Shown here in pieces: positions 1 to 8,030 of a stretch of DNA of 52,586 nucleotides; the first letter of the stretch is position 1; each line of letters starts with the position of its first letter. The DNA is from Streptosporangiaceae bacterium (GTDB lineage Bacteria; Actinomycetota; Actinomycetes; Streptosporangiales; Streptosporangiaceae). The translations under genes and the position numbers were made by a program. Where the stretch lies: NCBI GenBank assembly GCA_025934635.1, contig JAICWX010000016.1, forward strand, positions 1 to 52,586. Direction: 5' to 3'. Below the pieces are notes generated by a model that was not told where the DNA came from, searched no databases, and saw nothing but the letters and a program-made list of their open reading frames with translations.

Positions 1-429
<429 letters not shown>

Positions 430-900
430 GGATGCGCAGCTCGATAACCCGTCGGCTCGCGGGTAACCCGCTTCCTGAACGGCGCGTGGCGGCGCGCCGG
501 TGACCACCGGGACGTTGCCACATGGGTGCGGCTTTCTGGAGTGAGCCGGGCAGGAAGTTATCTTTCGCCACATCTGCGACATGATTCGTTTACCTGTACG
601 AAGCGAGGTGGTTACCGCGGGGAAATCTGGCCTCCACCGGGGGGGCCCGGAGGTGCCCGGGCCGGGGTGAAGGCTGTTTTCGCCTGTTCGTCATGACTTC
701 CCCGCACCATGGCATCACGTGGTTCACTTGCGTTTCACGAGACACGCCGACACCAGCCGCCTCTGTAACTGACCACGTTCATTATTGTTAACATGCCTGG
801 TCCGGCCGGGTAGCTCGTGATGCTTCCGCCGGGTTCGGTTCTCGTCATTTTCCGCGACACTTCCGCCGATGTCCGCCACCGGGCCAAGGCTCACTGCCAC
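430..900. other. Intergenic stretch without a convincing gene
   Basis: I see no credible gene between panB and the next operator region. It holds a GC-rich hairpin (481-498) and a short inverted repeat TTCGT/ACGAA at 585-602. Base composition is less GC-rich from about 700 to 900 than in the genes. A 65-codon minus-strand frame at 724-921 has no ribosome site and no recognisable fold, so I do not call it. Confidence 0.5.
481..498. terminator. Hairpin after panB
   Basis: GGCGCG (481-486) and CGCGCC (493-498) form a 6-bp all-GC stem with a 6-nt loop, 52 nt after the panB stop. There is no T tract, which is common for actinomycete terminators. A weaker ACCCG/CGGGT pair lies just before it. Confidence 0.35.
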
Positions 901-952
901 ACTTGGCGGGTCATGCGACACGCCAAGTCACTAAGTCGCGACCTGAGTGACT
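901..952. promoter_or_regulatory. Two adjoining palindromes upstream of the CBM48-like gene
   Basis: ACTTGGCG (901-908) and CGCCAAGT (921-928) are perfect 8-bp arms. Sharing bases 926-928 with it is a second palindrome, AGTCACTAAG (926-935) against CTGAGTGACT (943-952), with one mismatch in ten pairs. A possible -10 element GATAAT follows at 967-972. The arrangement looks like operator sites overlapping a promoter. The bound protein is unknown. Confidence 0.5.
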
Positions 953-1015
953 ACGTACACAATTTCGATAATAATCGGCTCGAGTAGCCGGCTGAAGCAC
1001 AGAGTGGAGCGTCAG

Positions 1016-1294
1016 GTGATCAAGACGACAAAGCCCGGTCGTGACGGCAGCGTCCGCGTCACGTTCACCCTGCCCATGGACGAGCCCGGCGGGGCGGTCT
1101 CCGTGGTGGGCAACTTCAACGACTGGAACCCGCACACCCACCCGCTGCGCAAGCGGGCCAACAAGACCAGGAGCGCGGCGGTGACGGTGAAGGCCGGGAG
1201 CACCCTCCGGTTCCGTTACCTGGCCGAGGGCGGGGTGTGGTTCAACGACGAGACCATCGACCTGACGGGCCAGGACGCCGTCATCACGGTCTGA
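1016..1294 (+). CDS. Small isoamylase-N / CBM48-fold protein
   Basis: A 92-residue protein that is essentially one early-set beta-sandwich of the kind at the N-terminus of isoamylase and glycogen branching enzymes (CBM48) and in AMPK glycogen-binding domains. The diagnostic segment is VSVVGNFNDWNPHTHPL, with the conserved GxFNxW carbohydrate-facing turn, followed by FRYLAEGGVWFNDE. No catalytic domain is present, so a carbohydrate-binding or regulatory role is inferred. I chose the GTG at 1016 because GGAG sits 6 nt before it. A GTG at 947 in the same frame would start inside the upstream palindrome and would add a tail with no match to the domain. Confidence 0.75.
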   Translation: MIKTTKPGRDGSVRVTFTLPMDEPGGAVSVVGNFNDWNPHTHPLRKRANKTRSAAVTVKAGSTLRFRYLAEGGVWFNDETIDLTGQDAVITV

Positions 1295-1327
1295 GCCCCT
1301 GCTCGCAGGCCTCGGGGCCAGGGCGCC

Positions 1328-2329
1328 TCAGCGACCGGACTCGGCGATGTGCAGCTGGATGATCGAGTCGAAGTCGGGGTCCGGGGTCAGGCCGAGCCGG
1401 CTCGCCCGGTCAGCGCGGACCCGGGCGGGCCAGCTGGCGACCATCCGGGCGATCTCCGGATCGGGAACCCAGTCGATCAGCGCCCTCACCTCGGGCCCGG
1501 CGACCCGGGCCAGGGCGGTCGCCATGTCCGCGAGGCTGATGGTGAGCGCGGGCAGGTTGACCGCGGTGCGCCCGCCCCAGGCCTGGTCGCTGGCCGTGGC
1601 GGCGCGCCGCAGCCCGTCGATGGCCCTGGCCGGTGAGGCCAGCGCGACCTCGGTCTCCGGGCTCACCGGGCAGACCGCGCGCTGCCCGGCCAGCGGCTCC
1701 CTGATGACGCCGGACATGAAGCCGGACGCGGCGGCGTTCGGCCGCCCAGGGCGCACGCTGACGCTGACCAGGCGCAGGGCCCGGCCGCGCAGGAATCCTT
1801 TCCTGGTGTAGTCGGCGAGCAGCTGCTCGCCGATGACCTTCTGCGCGCCGTAGCTGGTCTGCGGGTTGGGCCTGGTCTGGTCGTCGACGACCTCGGGGAG
1901 CGGGAGTTCCGCGGACCCGCCGAAGACCGCGAGCGAGCTGGAGAACACCACGACGGGGCTGGTTCCCAGCGCGCGGGCGGACGCCAGCAGCGCCTCGGTG
2001 GCGCGCAGGTTCGCCCGCAGGCCCAGGTCGAAGTCCGCCTCGCATTCGCCGCTGACCGCCGCGGCCAGGTGGAAGATCACGTCGGCGTCCGCGAGCGTGC
2101 CAGGACCGGCGCCGCGCGGATCGAGCAGCTCGCCGAGGTCGCCGCGGACCGCCGTCACCCGTTCGTCGTCGGCCAGGTCCGGCGGGACCGGGGCCTGGTC
2201 GATGAGCGTCACCCGGGACAGCGGGCGGGCCCCGCCGCCCGCCACCTCGAGCGAGCCCGCGGCCAGCAGCTCCCTGGCCAGCCGCGAGCCCAGGAACCCG
2301 GCTCCCCCGGTAATGACTACGTTCACCAT
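1328..2329 (-). CDS. denD: NAD-dependent epimerase/dehydratase, D-erythronate dehydrogenase type
   Basis: A 333-residue extended short-chain dehydrogenase. The N-terminal Rossmann motif GGAGFLG binds NAD(P), HLAAAVSGEADFD-like sequence follows the usual beta4 strand, and the catalytic S...YGAQK (YxxxK) triad is present. The segments RPGRPNAAASGFMSGVIREP, VCPV and VNLPALTISLADM are typical of the DenD subfamily, which oxidises D-erythronate and related four-carbon acids. The ATG at 2329 has GGGAGG upstream. It lies 65 nt after acoC on the same strand, separated by a strong inverted repeat, so it may be read at a different level from the aco genes. The substrate is inferred from family resemblance only. 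Confidence 0.75.
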   Translation of the reverse strand: MVNVVITGGAGFLGSRLARELLAAGSLEVAGGGARPLSRVTLIDQAPVPPDLADDERVTAVRGDLGELLDPRGAGPGTLADADVIFHLAAAVSGECEADFDLGLRANLRATEALLASARALGTSPVVVFSSSLAVFGGSAELPLPEVVDDQTRPNPQTSYGAQKVIGEQLLADYTRKGFLRGRALRLVSVSVRPGRPNAAASGFMSGVIREPLAGQRAVCPVSPETEVALASPARAIDGLRRAATASDQAWGGRTAVNLPALTISLADMATALARVAGPEVRALIDWVPDPEIARMVASWPARVRADRASRLGLTPDPDFDSIIQLHIAESGR

Positions 2330-2390
2330 GGCGCCTCCCGTCCTCCCGATGTCAGCTGGATCAAGTTGATCACGGACGGGACGGGGCGCC
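2330..2390 (-). terminator. Intercistronic inverted repeat between acoC and denD
   Basis: GGCGCC plus CCCGTCC (2330-2343) face GGACGGG (2374-2380) and GGCGCC (2385-2390), forming a long interrupted stem. Inside the loop GATCA/TGATC forms another small hairpin. It occupies nearly all of the gap between the acoC stop and the denD start. It could partially terminate or process the operon transcript. It also covers the bases just before the denD ribosome site. Confidence 0.45.
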
Positions 2391-2394
2391 GCGG

Positions 2395-3555
2395 CTAGGT
2401 CGCCCGCGCGATGGTCTGCTCGATCGCGGCCTGGACCTCCGCCGGGCGCTCCATGTGCGGCATGTGCCCGGCCCGGTCGATCAGGTGGCGATCCGCGCCC
2501 GTCACCGCCTCGGCCTGCGCGGCCGGGATGACCCGGTCGTCGCGGCCCCACACCACCGTGACCGGCACACCGCCACCGGTACCCGCGCCACCGGCACCCG
2601 TGCCGCCGGCCGCGGTGAGCAGGGCGGCCGAGTTCACCCCCTGCACGTCGCCGTCGAGCAGCACCCCGAGCAGGGTGTGCAGCGCCTCGTCCACCCCGTC
2701 CAGGCGCTTGTAGGCGAGCAGGTCATCGACGAGCTGGCGGGTCACCAGGTGTTCGTCGGCGAACAGCTGCGCCACCACCGGCTTGAGCTCGCGGCGGCTC
2801 TGCGCGTCGGCGAAGCCGCGCAGGTAGCCGGCGTTGATCTCGGTGCCGAAGCCGGCCGGCGCGATCAGCGTGAGCGAGGCGATCCGGCCCGGGGCCCTGG
2901 CCGCGGCCGCCAGCGCGGCGGCGCCGCCCAGCGAGTGCCCGACCAGGTGGGCGCGATCGGCCCCGAGAGCGTCGAGCACGCCGGTCACCGCGTCGGCCAG
3001 CACCCCGAGCGTGCCCTCACCGACGTCCTTGGATGAGGCCCCGTGCCCCGGCAGGTCGAGCGCGTAGGCCCGGAACCGGGCGGCCAGCGGTTCCTGGAGG
3101 AACAGCCACGAGTTCCGGTCGCCGCCGAACCCGTGGACGAAGAGGATCACGTCGCCGTCCTCCCCGGCCCCGGCGAAGCTGATCTTGCGGCCCGCCACGT
3201 CGGCCGTCTGGAGCTCGGGCGCTCCGGCCGCGTCCTCCGGCACGCCGGCCTCGATCACCGCACGGGCCTGCGCCACCGCGTCGTCGAGGTCGGCGTCGGA
3301 GACACCGGCCGGGGCGAGCAGCGCGATCGTGCCGCTGACCGGCACGTCCTCGCCGACCCGGGCGATGATGCGGCGTACCGTGCCGGCGTCGGCGGCCTCC
3401 AGCGTCCCGCTGATCTTCTCGGTCTCGATGTCCGCGAGGTCGTCACCGGCCTTGACGTCCTCGCCTTCCTCGACGGCCCAGGCGGTGATCTTGCCGAGCT
3501 GCATCGACAGGCCCCACTTCGGCATCGTCACGGGGACGATCCGGCCATCGGTCAC
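2395..3555 (-). CDS. acoC: Acetoin dehydrogenase E2 component: lipoyl domain fused to alpha/beta hydrolase
   Basis: The dihydrolipoyllysine acetyltransferase subunit of the acetoin (2,3-butanediol pathway) dehydrogenase complex, which passes the acetyl group from E1 to CoA. Residues 5-80 are a lipoyl domain with the lipoylation site DIETEKIS (Lys about 47). Instead of the 2-oxoacid dehydrogenase catalytic domain there is an alpha/beta hydrolase fold: FVHGFGGDRNSW, the nucleophile elbow GHSLGG, VWGRDDRVIP and AGHMPHMERP. This is the usual AcoC architecture, at about the family's length of 370-390 residues. I start at GTG 3555, which overlaps the acoB stop as GTGA. The lipoyl domain begins within 10 codons of it. 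Confidence 0.88.
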   Translation of the reverse strand: MTDGRIVPVTMPKWGLSMQLGKITAWAVEEGEDVKAGDDLADIETEKISGTLEAADAGTVRRIIARVGEDVPVSGTIALLAPAGVSDADLDDAVAQARAVIEAGVPEDAAGAPELQTADVAGRKISFAGAGEDGDVILFVHGFGGDRNSWLFLQEPLAARFRAYALDLPGHGASSKDVGEGTLGVLADAVTGVLDALGADRAHLVGHSLGGAAALAAAARAPGRIASLTLIAPAGFGTEINAGYLRGFADAQSRRELKPVVAQLFADEHLVTRQLVDDLLAYKRLDGVDEALHTLLGVLLDGDVQGVNSAALLTAAGGTGAGGAGTGGGVPVTVVWGRDDRVIPAAQAEAVTGADRHLIDRAGHMPHMERPAEVQAAIEQTIARAT

Positions 3556-4565
3556 CGGGACCACCCGGTGACCGTCTTGACGGCGTTCACGATGCGCTGG
3601 GCGTCCGGGATGTAGATGTCCTCGAGCGCGGTGGAGAACGGCACCGGGGTGTGCGGCGCGGTCACCATCTCGATCGGGGCCCGCAGCGAGCCGAACGCCT
3701 TCCTGGCGACGAGCGCGGAGATGTCGGTGGCGATATTGCACCGGGGGTGCGCCTCGTCGACCACGACGAGGCGGCCGGTGCCCTCGACGCTCTCCAGCAC
3801 GGTGTCCTCGTCCAGCGGGCTGGTGGTGCGCAGGTCCACGACCTCGCAGTCGACGCCCTGCCCGGCCAGCTGCCCGGCGGCCTCGAGCGAGGTGTGCACC
3901 ATCCGGCCCAAGGCCACGATCGTGACGTCGCCGCCCTCACGGACCACGTTGGCCTCGCCGAACGGCAGCGCGTAGCTTTCCTCCGGCACCGGGCCCGAGA
4001 TGTCGTAGAGCGCCTTGTGCTCGAAGAAGATCACCGGGTCGTTGTCCCTGATGGCCTGGATCATCAGGCCCTTGGCGTCGTACGGGGTGGCTGGGAGGAC
4101 CACCTTGAGCCCCGGGATGTGGGTGAACAGCGGGTACAGGCACTGCGAGTGCTGGGCCGCGGCCCGCAGCCCGGCCCCGTACATGGTGCGGATCACGACG
4201 GGCGTGACCGCCTTGCCGCCGAACATGTACCGGAACTTGGCGGCCTGGTTGTAGATCTGGTCGAAGCAGACGCCCATGAAGTCGACGAACATGAGCTCGG
4301 CCACCGGGCGCATCCCGGCCGTGGCCGCGCCGATGGCGGCGCCGACGAACGCCGACTCGGAGATCGGCGTGTCCAGGACCCGGCCAGGGAACTTGTGATA
4401 CAGCCCCTTGGTCACGCCGAGCACGCCACCCCAGGCGTCGTCGTCGCCGGGCGCGCCGGCCCCTCCGGCGTTGTCCTCGCCCATGACGATGACGGTCTCG
4501 TCGCGCTCCATCTCCTGGGCCAGTGCCTCGTGGATCGCTTCGCGGTAGGTGATGTTCCTGGCCAT
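3552..4565 (-). CDS. acoB: Acetoin dehydrogenase E1 beta subunit
   Basis: A 337-residue transketolase-like beta subunit that pairs with AcoA in the TPP-dependent cleavage of acetoin. It starts MARNITYREAIHEALAQEM, then VIVMGED, DTPISESAFVGAAIGAA, and the segment GAGLRAAAQHSQ, all typical of 2-oxoacid/acetoin dehydrogenase E1-beta chains. The C-terminal transketolase domain carries EVVDLRTTSPLDEDTV and VVDEAHPRCNIATDI. The ATG at 4565 lies 20 nt after the acoA stop. The gene ends in a 4-nt GTGA overlap with acoC, indicating coupled translation. Acetoin rather than pyruvate or branched-chain substrate is inferred from the AcoC-type E2 and the AcoX gene next to it. Confidence 0.88.
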   Translation of the reverse strand: MARNITYREAIHEALAQEMERDETVIVMGEDNAGGAGAPGDDDAWGGVLGVTKGLYHKFPGRVLDTPISESAFVGAAIGAATAGMRPVAELMFVDFMGVCFDQIYNQAAKFRYMFGGKAVTPVVIRTMYGAGLRAAAQHSQCLYPLFTHIPGLKVVLPATPYDAKGLMIQAIRDNDPVIFFEHKALYDISGPVPEESYALPFGEANVVREGGDVTIVALGRMVHTSLEAAGQLAGQGVDCEVVDLRTTSPLDEDTVLESVEGTGRLVVVDEAHPRCNIATDISALVARKAFGSLRAPIEMVTAPHTPVPFSTALEDIYIPDAQRIVNAVKTVTGWSR

Positions 4566-4585
4566 GGCCAGCCTCCGTTCGAGAT

Positions 4586-5572
4586 TCAGTAGCGGACGTA
4601 GACGTCGGTGAGCAGGTCGGCCTCGGTGGGCAGCGGGGCGGCCTTGGCGGCCGCCACCGACTCCTCGATCACCGCGGTGACCTCGGCGTCCACGGCGTCG
4701 AGGTCGGCCCGGGACAGCTCCCCGGTCTCGGTTACCCGGGCCGCGAACCGCTTCAGGCAGTCGAGTTCGGCGCGCGCGTGCTCCACCTCGTTCGCCCGGT
4801 AGGTCTGCTGGTCGCCTTCGAAGTGCCCGAAGTACCTGGTGAACTTCATCTCGAGCAGCGTCGGCCCGCCGCCGTCCCTGGCCCGCGCGATCGCCTCGCT
4901 GGCCGCCTCGTGCACCGCGAAGAAGTCGAAGCCGTCCACGATGACGCCGGGCATGCCGAACCCGGCCGCCCGGTCGGCGATGTTGTCGCTGGCCACCGAC
5001 CAGGTACTGGCAGTCGACTCGGCGTACCCGTTGTTCTCGGCCACGAAGATGGCCGGCAGGTTCCACACCGAGGCCAGGTTCATGGACTCCAGCGTGGTGC
5101 CCTGGTTGCTGGCGCCGTCGCCGAAGAACGCCACGCTGACCCCGCCGGTGCCCTTGATCTTGGCGGCCAGGGCCGTGCCGCAGATCAGCGGCGGCCCGCC
5201 GCCGACGATGCCGTTGGCGCCGAGCATGCCCTTGGACAGGTCGGCGATGTGCATGGAGCCGCCCTTGCCGTGGCAGCTGCCGGTCCGGCGGCCGTAGATC
5301 TCGGCCATCATCTCGCCGGTGTCGACGCCCTTGGCGATGCAGTGGCCGTGGCCGCGGTGGGTACTGGCGATGGTGTCGCGGTCGTCGAGGTTGCTGCAGA
5401 CGCCAACCGCCGAGGCTTCCTCGCCCGCGTACAGGTGGACGAATCCGGGGATGTCGCCGGTCGCGAACTCCGCGTGCACCCGTTCCTCGAACTCGCGGAT
5501 CGTCCGCATCATCCGGTAGGCGCCGAGCAGGCGCTCGCGGGTCAGGGCAGTCCGCTCTGCCGTGTCGGTCAT
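4586..5572 (-). CDS. acoA: Acetoin dehydrogenase E1 alpha subunit (TPP-binding)
   Basis: A 328-residue E1-alpha chain that binds thiamine pyrophosphate. The TPP motif runs from GDG (residues 151-153) to ENN (179-181). HRGHGH (72-77) and HGKGGSMH (101-108) are the other conserved blocks of this family, and the phosphorylation-loop-like segment near residue 190 is short, as in acetoin enzymes. An excellent AGGAGG ribosome site precedes the ATG at 5572, only 9 nt after the acoX stop. The operon therefore reads acoX-acoA-acoB-acoC. The E3 lipoamide dehydrogenase is not in the window and must come from elsewhere. Confidence 0.9.
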   Translation of the reverse strand: MTDTAERTALTRERLLGAYRMMRTIREFEERVHAEFATGDIPGFVHLYAGEEASAVGVCSNLDDRDTIASTHRGHGHCIAKGVDTGEMMAEIYGRRTGSCHGKGGSMHIADLSKGMLGANGIVGGGPPLICGTALAAKIKGTGGVSVAFFGDGASNQGTTLESMNLASVWNLPAIFVAENNGYAESTASTWSVASDNIADRAAGFGMPGVIVDGFDFFAVHEAASEAIARARDGGGPTLLEMKFTRYFGHFEGDQQTYRANEVEHARAELDCLKRFAARVTETGELSRADLDAVDAEVTAVIEESVAAAKAAPLPTEADLLTDVYVRY

Positions 5573-5581
5573 GTCATCCTC

Positions 5582-6601
5582 CTAGGCGATCGTTCGACTG
5601 AGCAGGCCGAGGCGGGCGCTGGCCGCCAGGACCGCGGGCACGTCCACGCACCGGGGCCCGTCCGTCCGCAGCCGGACCACCGGCTGGTCCGCCGGGCCGA
5701 AGGTGAGCTCGCGCTCGCCGTCGACGGCGATCACGCCGGCCCGCGCGTCGACGGCGTGCACCGAACCGGGGTGCATCGGCTCGATCTCGCCCACCCCGAC
5801 CGGCACGATGAGGCCCGGAGCGATCGGGGCGAGGACCTGCCGGGGCGCGGCGGCGGCCAGCCGCGCGGTGACCCCGCGCGGGTCCTGCCGGGTGACCGGC
5901 GCGAGCTGGCCCAGGACGCTGGACAGGCCGATGGCGTCGGGTTCGGCGAAGGCGCAGAACAGCTGGGACACGGTGGCGGGATCCCAGACCGCGCGGGCCC
6001 CGACGTGACGCTCGCTGGAGACCGCGACGTCCACCAGCGCGGTCTCGGTCCGGTCCCCGGCCCGGACCTCGAGCACCTTGGCCTGCCGGGTGGCGCCGTC
6101 GGCCGGCACCGCGCCGGTCGCGACCAGCCCCGCGGCCAGCCCGGCGATGGTGGCCTCGCGGACCGCGGGGAACACGTTGTTGGTGCCGGTCGACAGGGCC
6201 AGCAGCGGCACCTGGCCGGCCGCCGACGCGGCGACCCGGGCGGTACCGTCGCCGCCGAGGCAGACGATCACCCGCGCGCCCGCGATCACCATGCGCTGGA
6301 CGGCGTCCACGGTGTCCTGCGCGGTCTGCCTGATCGGCCGGCCGTCGAGGAACTCCACCTCCGGCCACCGGGCGTCGGAGTCGCGGTGACGGCCCAGGGC
6401 CCGGTACACCGCCGCCGAGATGCCGCCGAGGTCGGTGCTGAGCAGCGCGCGGTGCACGCCGACGGCGCCGAACGCGGTGAGCATGCGCTGGACCATGTTG
6501 GCCTTCTCGGCCGTCGGGAACACCGAGGCCTGGGTAACCAGGCGGCGGATGTCGCGACCGGAGAGCGGGTTGGCCACCACGCCGACGATCGCGTCACCCA
6601 A
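5582..6601 (-). CDS. acoX: AcoX-type NAD-kinase-family protein of acetoin catabolism
   Basis: A protein of about 339 residues from the ATP-NAD kinase superfamily. It has the nucleotide motif LGGDGTARV at about residue 115 and STGTNNVFP soon after, equivalent to the NAD-binding loop. This architecture and its place directly before acoA match AcoX, a protein of unknown exact reaction found in many aco operons. The start is uncertain. A TTG at 6601 has GAGGAGG with an 8-nt spacer. A GTG at 6610 would sit against that same ribosome site with no spacing, and frames extending upstream to 6805 have low-complexity sequence unlike the family. Confidence 0.8.
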   Translation of the reverse strand: MGDAIVGVVANPLSGRDIRRLVTQASVFPTAEKANMVQRMLTAFGAVGVHRALLSTDLGGISAAVYRALGRHRDSDARWPEVEFLDGRPIRQTAQDTVDAVQRMVIAGARVIVCLGGDGTARVAASAAGQVPLLALSTGTNNVFPAVREATIAGLAAGLVATGAVPADGATRQAKVLEVRAGDRTETALVDVAVSSERHVGARAVWDPATVSQLFCAFAEPDAIGLSSVLGQLAPVTRQDPRGVTARLAAAAPRQVLAPIAPGLIVPVGVGEIEPMHPGSVHAVDARAGVIAVDGERELTFGPADQPVVRLRTDGPRCVDVPAVLAASARLGLLSRTIA

Positions 6602-6803
6602 GGCACCCACCTCCTCGCCCCACTCTGCGCGAATGCCGCCCAAAAGTGAATACCTGTACGCTGGAACCGGCGCGGGAGGGCGCCGCCGGGTCCGCGGGAA
6701 GGACTGAGTCCGCCTCCTCATCGGTGAGCGTCTCTTGCCGGACAGCAAGACCGTCTCTTGGCGAGTCCGGAACGCGGGCCCCGGCTTGCGAAGGAGACGT
6801 GTC
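6602..6803. promoter_or_regulatory. Divergent region between acoX and the DUF5990-like gene
   Basis: This 202-bp gap must contain the promoters of the aco operon (minus) and of the plus-strand gene. I see an inverted repeat TCTTGC (6733-6738) / GCAAGA (6745-6750), followed by a further CTCTTGGC. I see no convincing -35/-10 pair and no sigma-54-like GG/GC element. Confidence 0.35.
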
Positions 6804-8030
6804 ATGTCCTCACTTCCCGACCGCCCCGACCTGGCCCAGCTCCGCCGTCAGGCGCGCGAGCTGCAGCGTGCCGCCGCCGGCGGCGACCCCGGCGCCGTGC
6901 GCCGGATCCGGCCGGTCGCGGCGCAGACGACGCTGGCCGCGGCCCAGCTGGCCCTGGCCCGTGAATACGGCTTCGCCAGCTGGGCCAAGCTCAAAGATGA
7001 GGCCGAACGACGACGGGCCTCCACCCCGGAAACCGCCCGCGAGACGGCGGCCCCGGCCGGGTCATGGCGCGACTACCTGGCCGCCGACGGGGACGACGAC
7101 GCGGACGCGCTGATCGACGCCCAGTACGCGGACCGGGGGCAGCTGCGGCCGGTCCTGGACGCGGCGCTGGCCGTGGTACCCGGGCTCGGCCCGGTGACCG
7201 TGCGGGCCCGCCGGACCCTGGTGACCCTGTTGACGCCGCGCCGGGCGTTCGCCGCGATCCGGCCCGCGACCAGGAACCGGGTGGACCTGGGCCTGCGGCT
7301 GGACGGCGCCAGGCCCGGCGGGCGGCTGCTGGCCGCCGGGAACGTGGGCGGCGGCGGGGTCACGGTGCGGGTCGCGCTGACCGCCCCGGAGGACGTCGAC
7401 GACGAGGTCCGCGACCTGATGCGGCGCGCCTATGCCGAGAACGCGGCGCCCGCTCCCCCGCCGCGTCCGGCCCGCCGGTCAGGCGCCGCGCTCGGCACGC
7501 TGACCGTGGTGATCGAAGGCTCCGAGCTGCCCGGCCTGACCTGCGGGCCGGAGCCGGACGGGCCGGTTCACGGCAACGTCCACGTCGCGCTGTACAGCCG
7601 CAGCAAGGACCGGCCCGGGCTGGTCATGCCGGGCAGCCCGTGGACGGCCGCCGACCCCGTGCCCGGCGACGCGGCCGCGGCCCGCTGGGAGGTGGCGGTC
7701 ACGGTCAAGCGGGGACCCGATGGCGGCTTCGATTTCGCCGGGCCGTTCGTCCGCGGCGTCCGGGACGACCGTCACCTCGGGCTGGCCTGCGGTGACCGGC
7801 CCGGCGACGGGACCCTGCGGCTTTTCCGCGGGGCCAAGCTCCGGCTGGTCGACGTCGACCCGGGCCTCATCGAGCAGGCCCTGCAGCCGGACCACCGGCT
7901 CGTCGCCCGGATCCGGCTGACCGACGCCAAGGGCAACCCGGTCTGCGCCCGGGTTCACCCTCCCTATCTCACCTGGTCCGTCACGGCACCGTGTCCCTCG
8001 GTGCCTACGGCACGGGCACCGGCTGGATGA
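6804..8030 (+). CDS. DUF5990-like protein with an N-terminal helical segment
   Basis: A 408-residue protein in three parts. Residues 1-75 are a helical stretch (LAQLRRQARELQRAAAGGD, then LALAREYGFASWAKLKDE) found in many actinobacterial proteins at the N-terminus of ankyrin-type or lipase proteins. Residues 80-215 resemble a DUF5655-like region ending TRNRVDLGLRLDG. Residues 230-375 resemble DUF5990 (GTLTVVIEGSELPGLTC, then FDFAGPFVRGVRDDRHLGLACG). The function is not known. The ATG at 6804 has AAGGAG 8 nt before it. The last eight codons overlap the 3' end of the convergent glucodextranase gene, so the stop may be displaced from the ancestral one. Confidence 0.7.
   Translation: MSSLPDRPDLAQLRRQARELQRAAAGGDPGAVRRIRPVAAQTTLAAAQLALAREYGFASWAKLKDEAERRRASTPETARETAAPAGSWRDYLAADGDDDADALIDAQYADRGQLRPVLDAALAVVPGLGPVTVRARRTLVTLLTPRRAFAAIRPATRNRVDLGLRLDGARPGGRLLAAGNVGGGGVTVRVALTAPEDVDDEVRDLMRRAYAENAAPAPPPRPARRSGAALGTLTVVIEGSELPGLTCGPEPDGPVHGNVHVALYSRSKDRPGLVMPGSPWTAADPVPGDAAAARWEVAVTVKRGPDGGFDFAGPFVRGVRDDRHLGLACGDRPGDGTLRLFRGAKLRLVDVDPGLIEQALQPDHRLVARIRLTDAKGNPVCARVHPPYLTWSVTAPCPSVPTARAPAG

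Noticed and set aside
724..921. 65-codon minus-strand frame in the first gap
   Set aside because: No ribosome site and no recognisable fold; it runs into the palindromes.
947..1015. Upstream GTG start for the CBM48-like gene
   Set aside because: It would begin inside the 926-952 palindrome and lacks a ribosome site. GTG 1016 has GGAG.
4778..6649. 623-codon open frame on the plus strand opposite acoA/acoX
   Set aside because: It lies antisense to two well-supported genes. High GC content keeps such frames open by chance, and the translation is Gly/Arg/His-rich with no motif.
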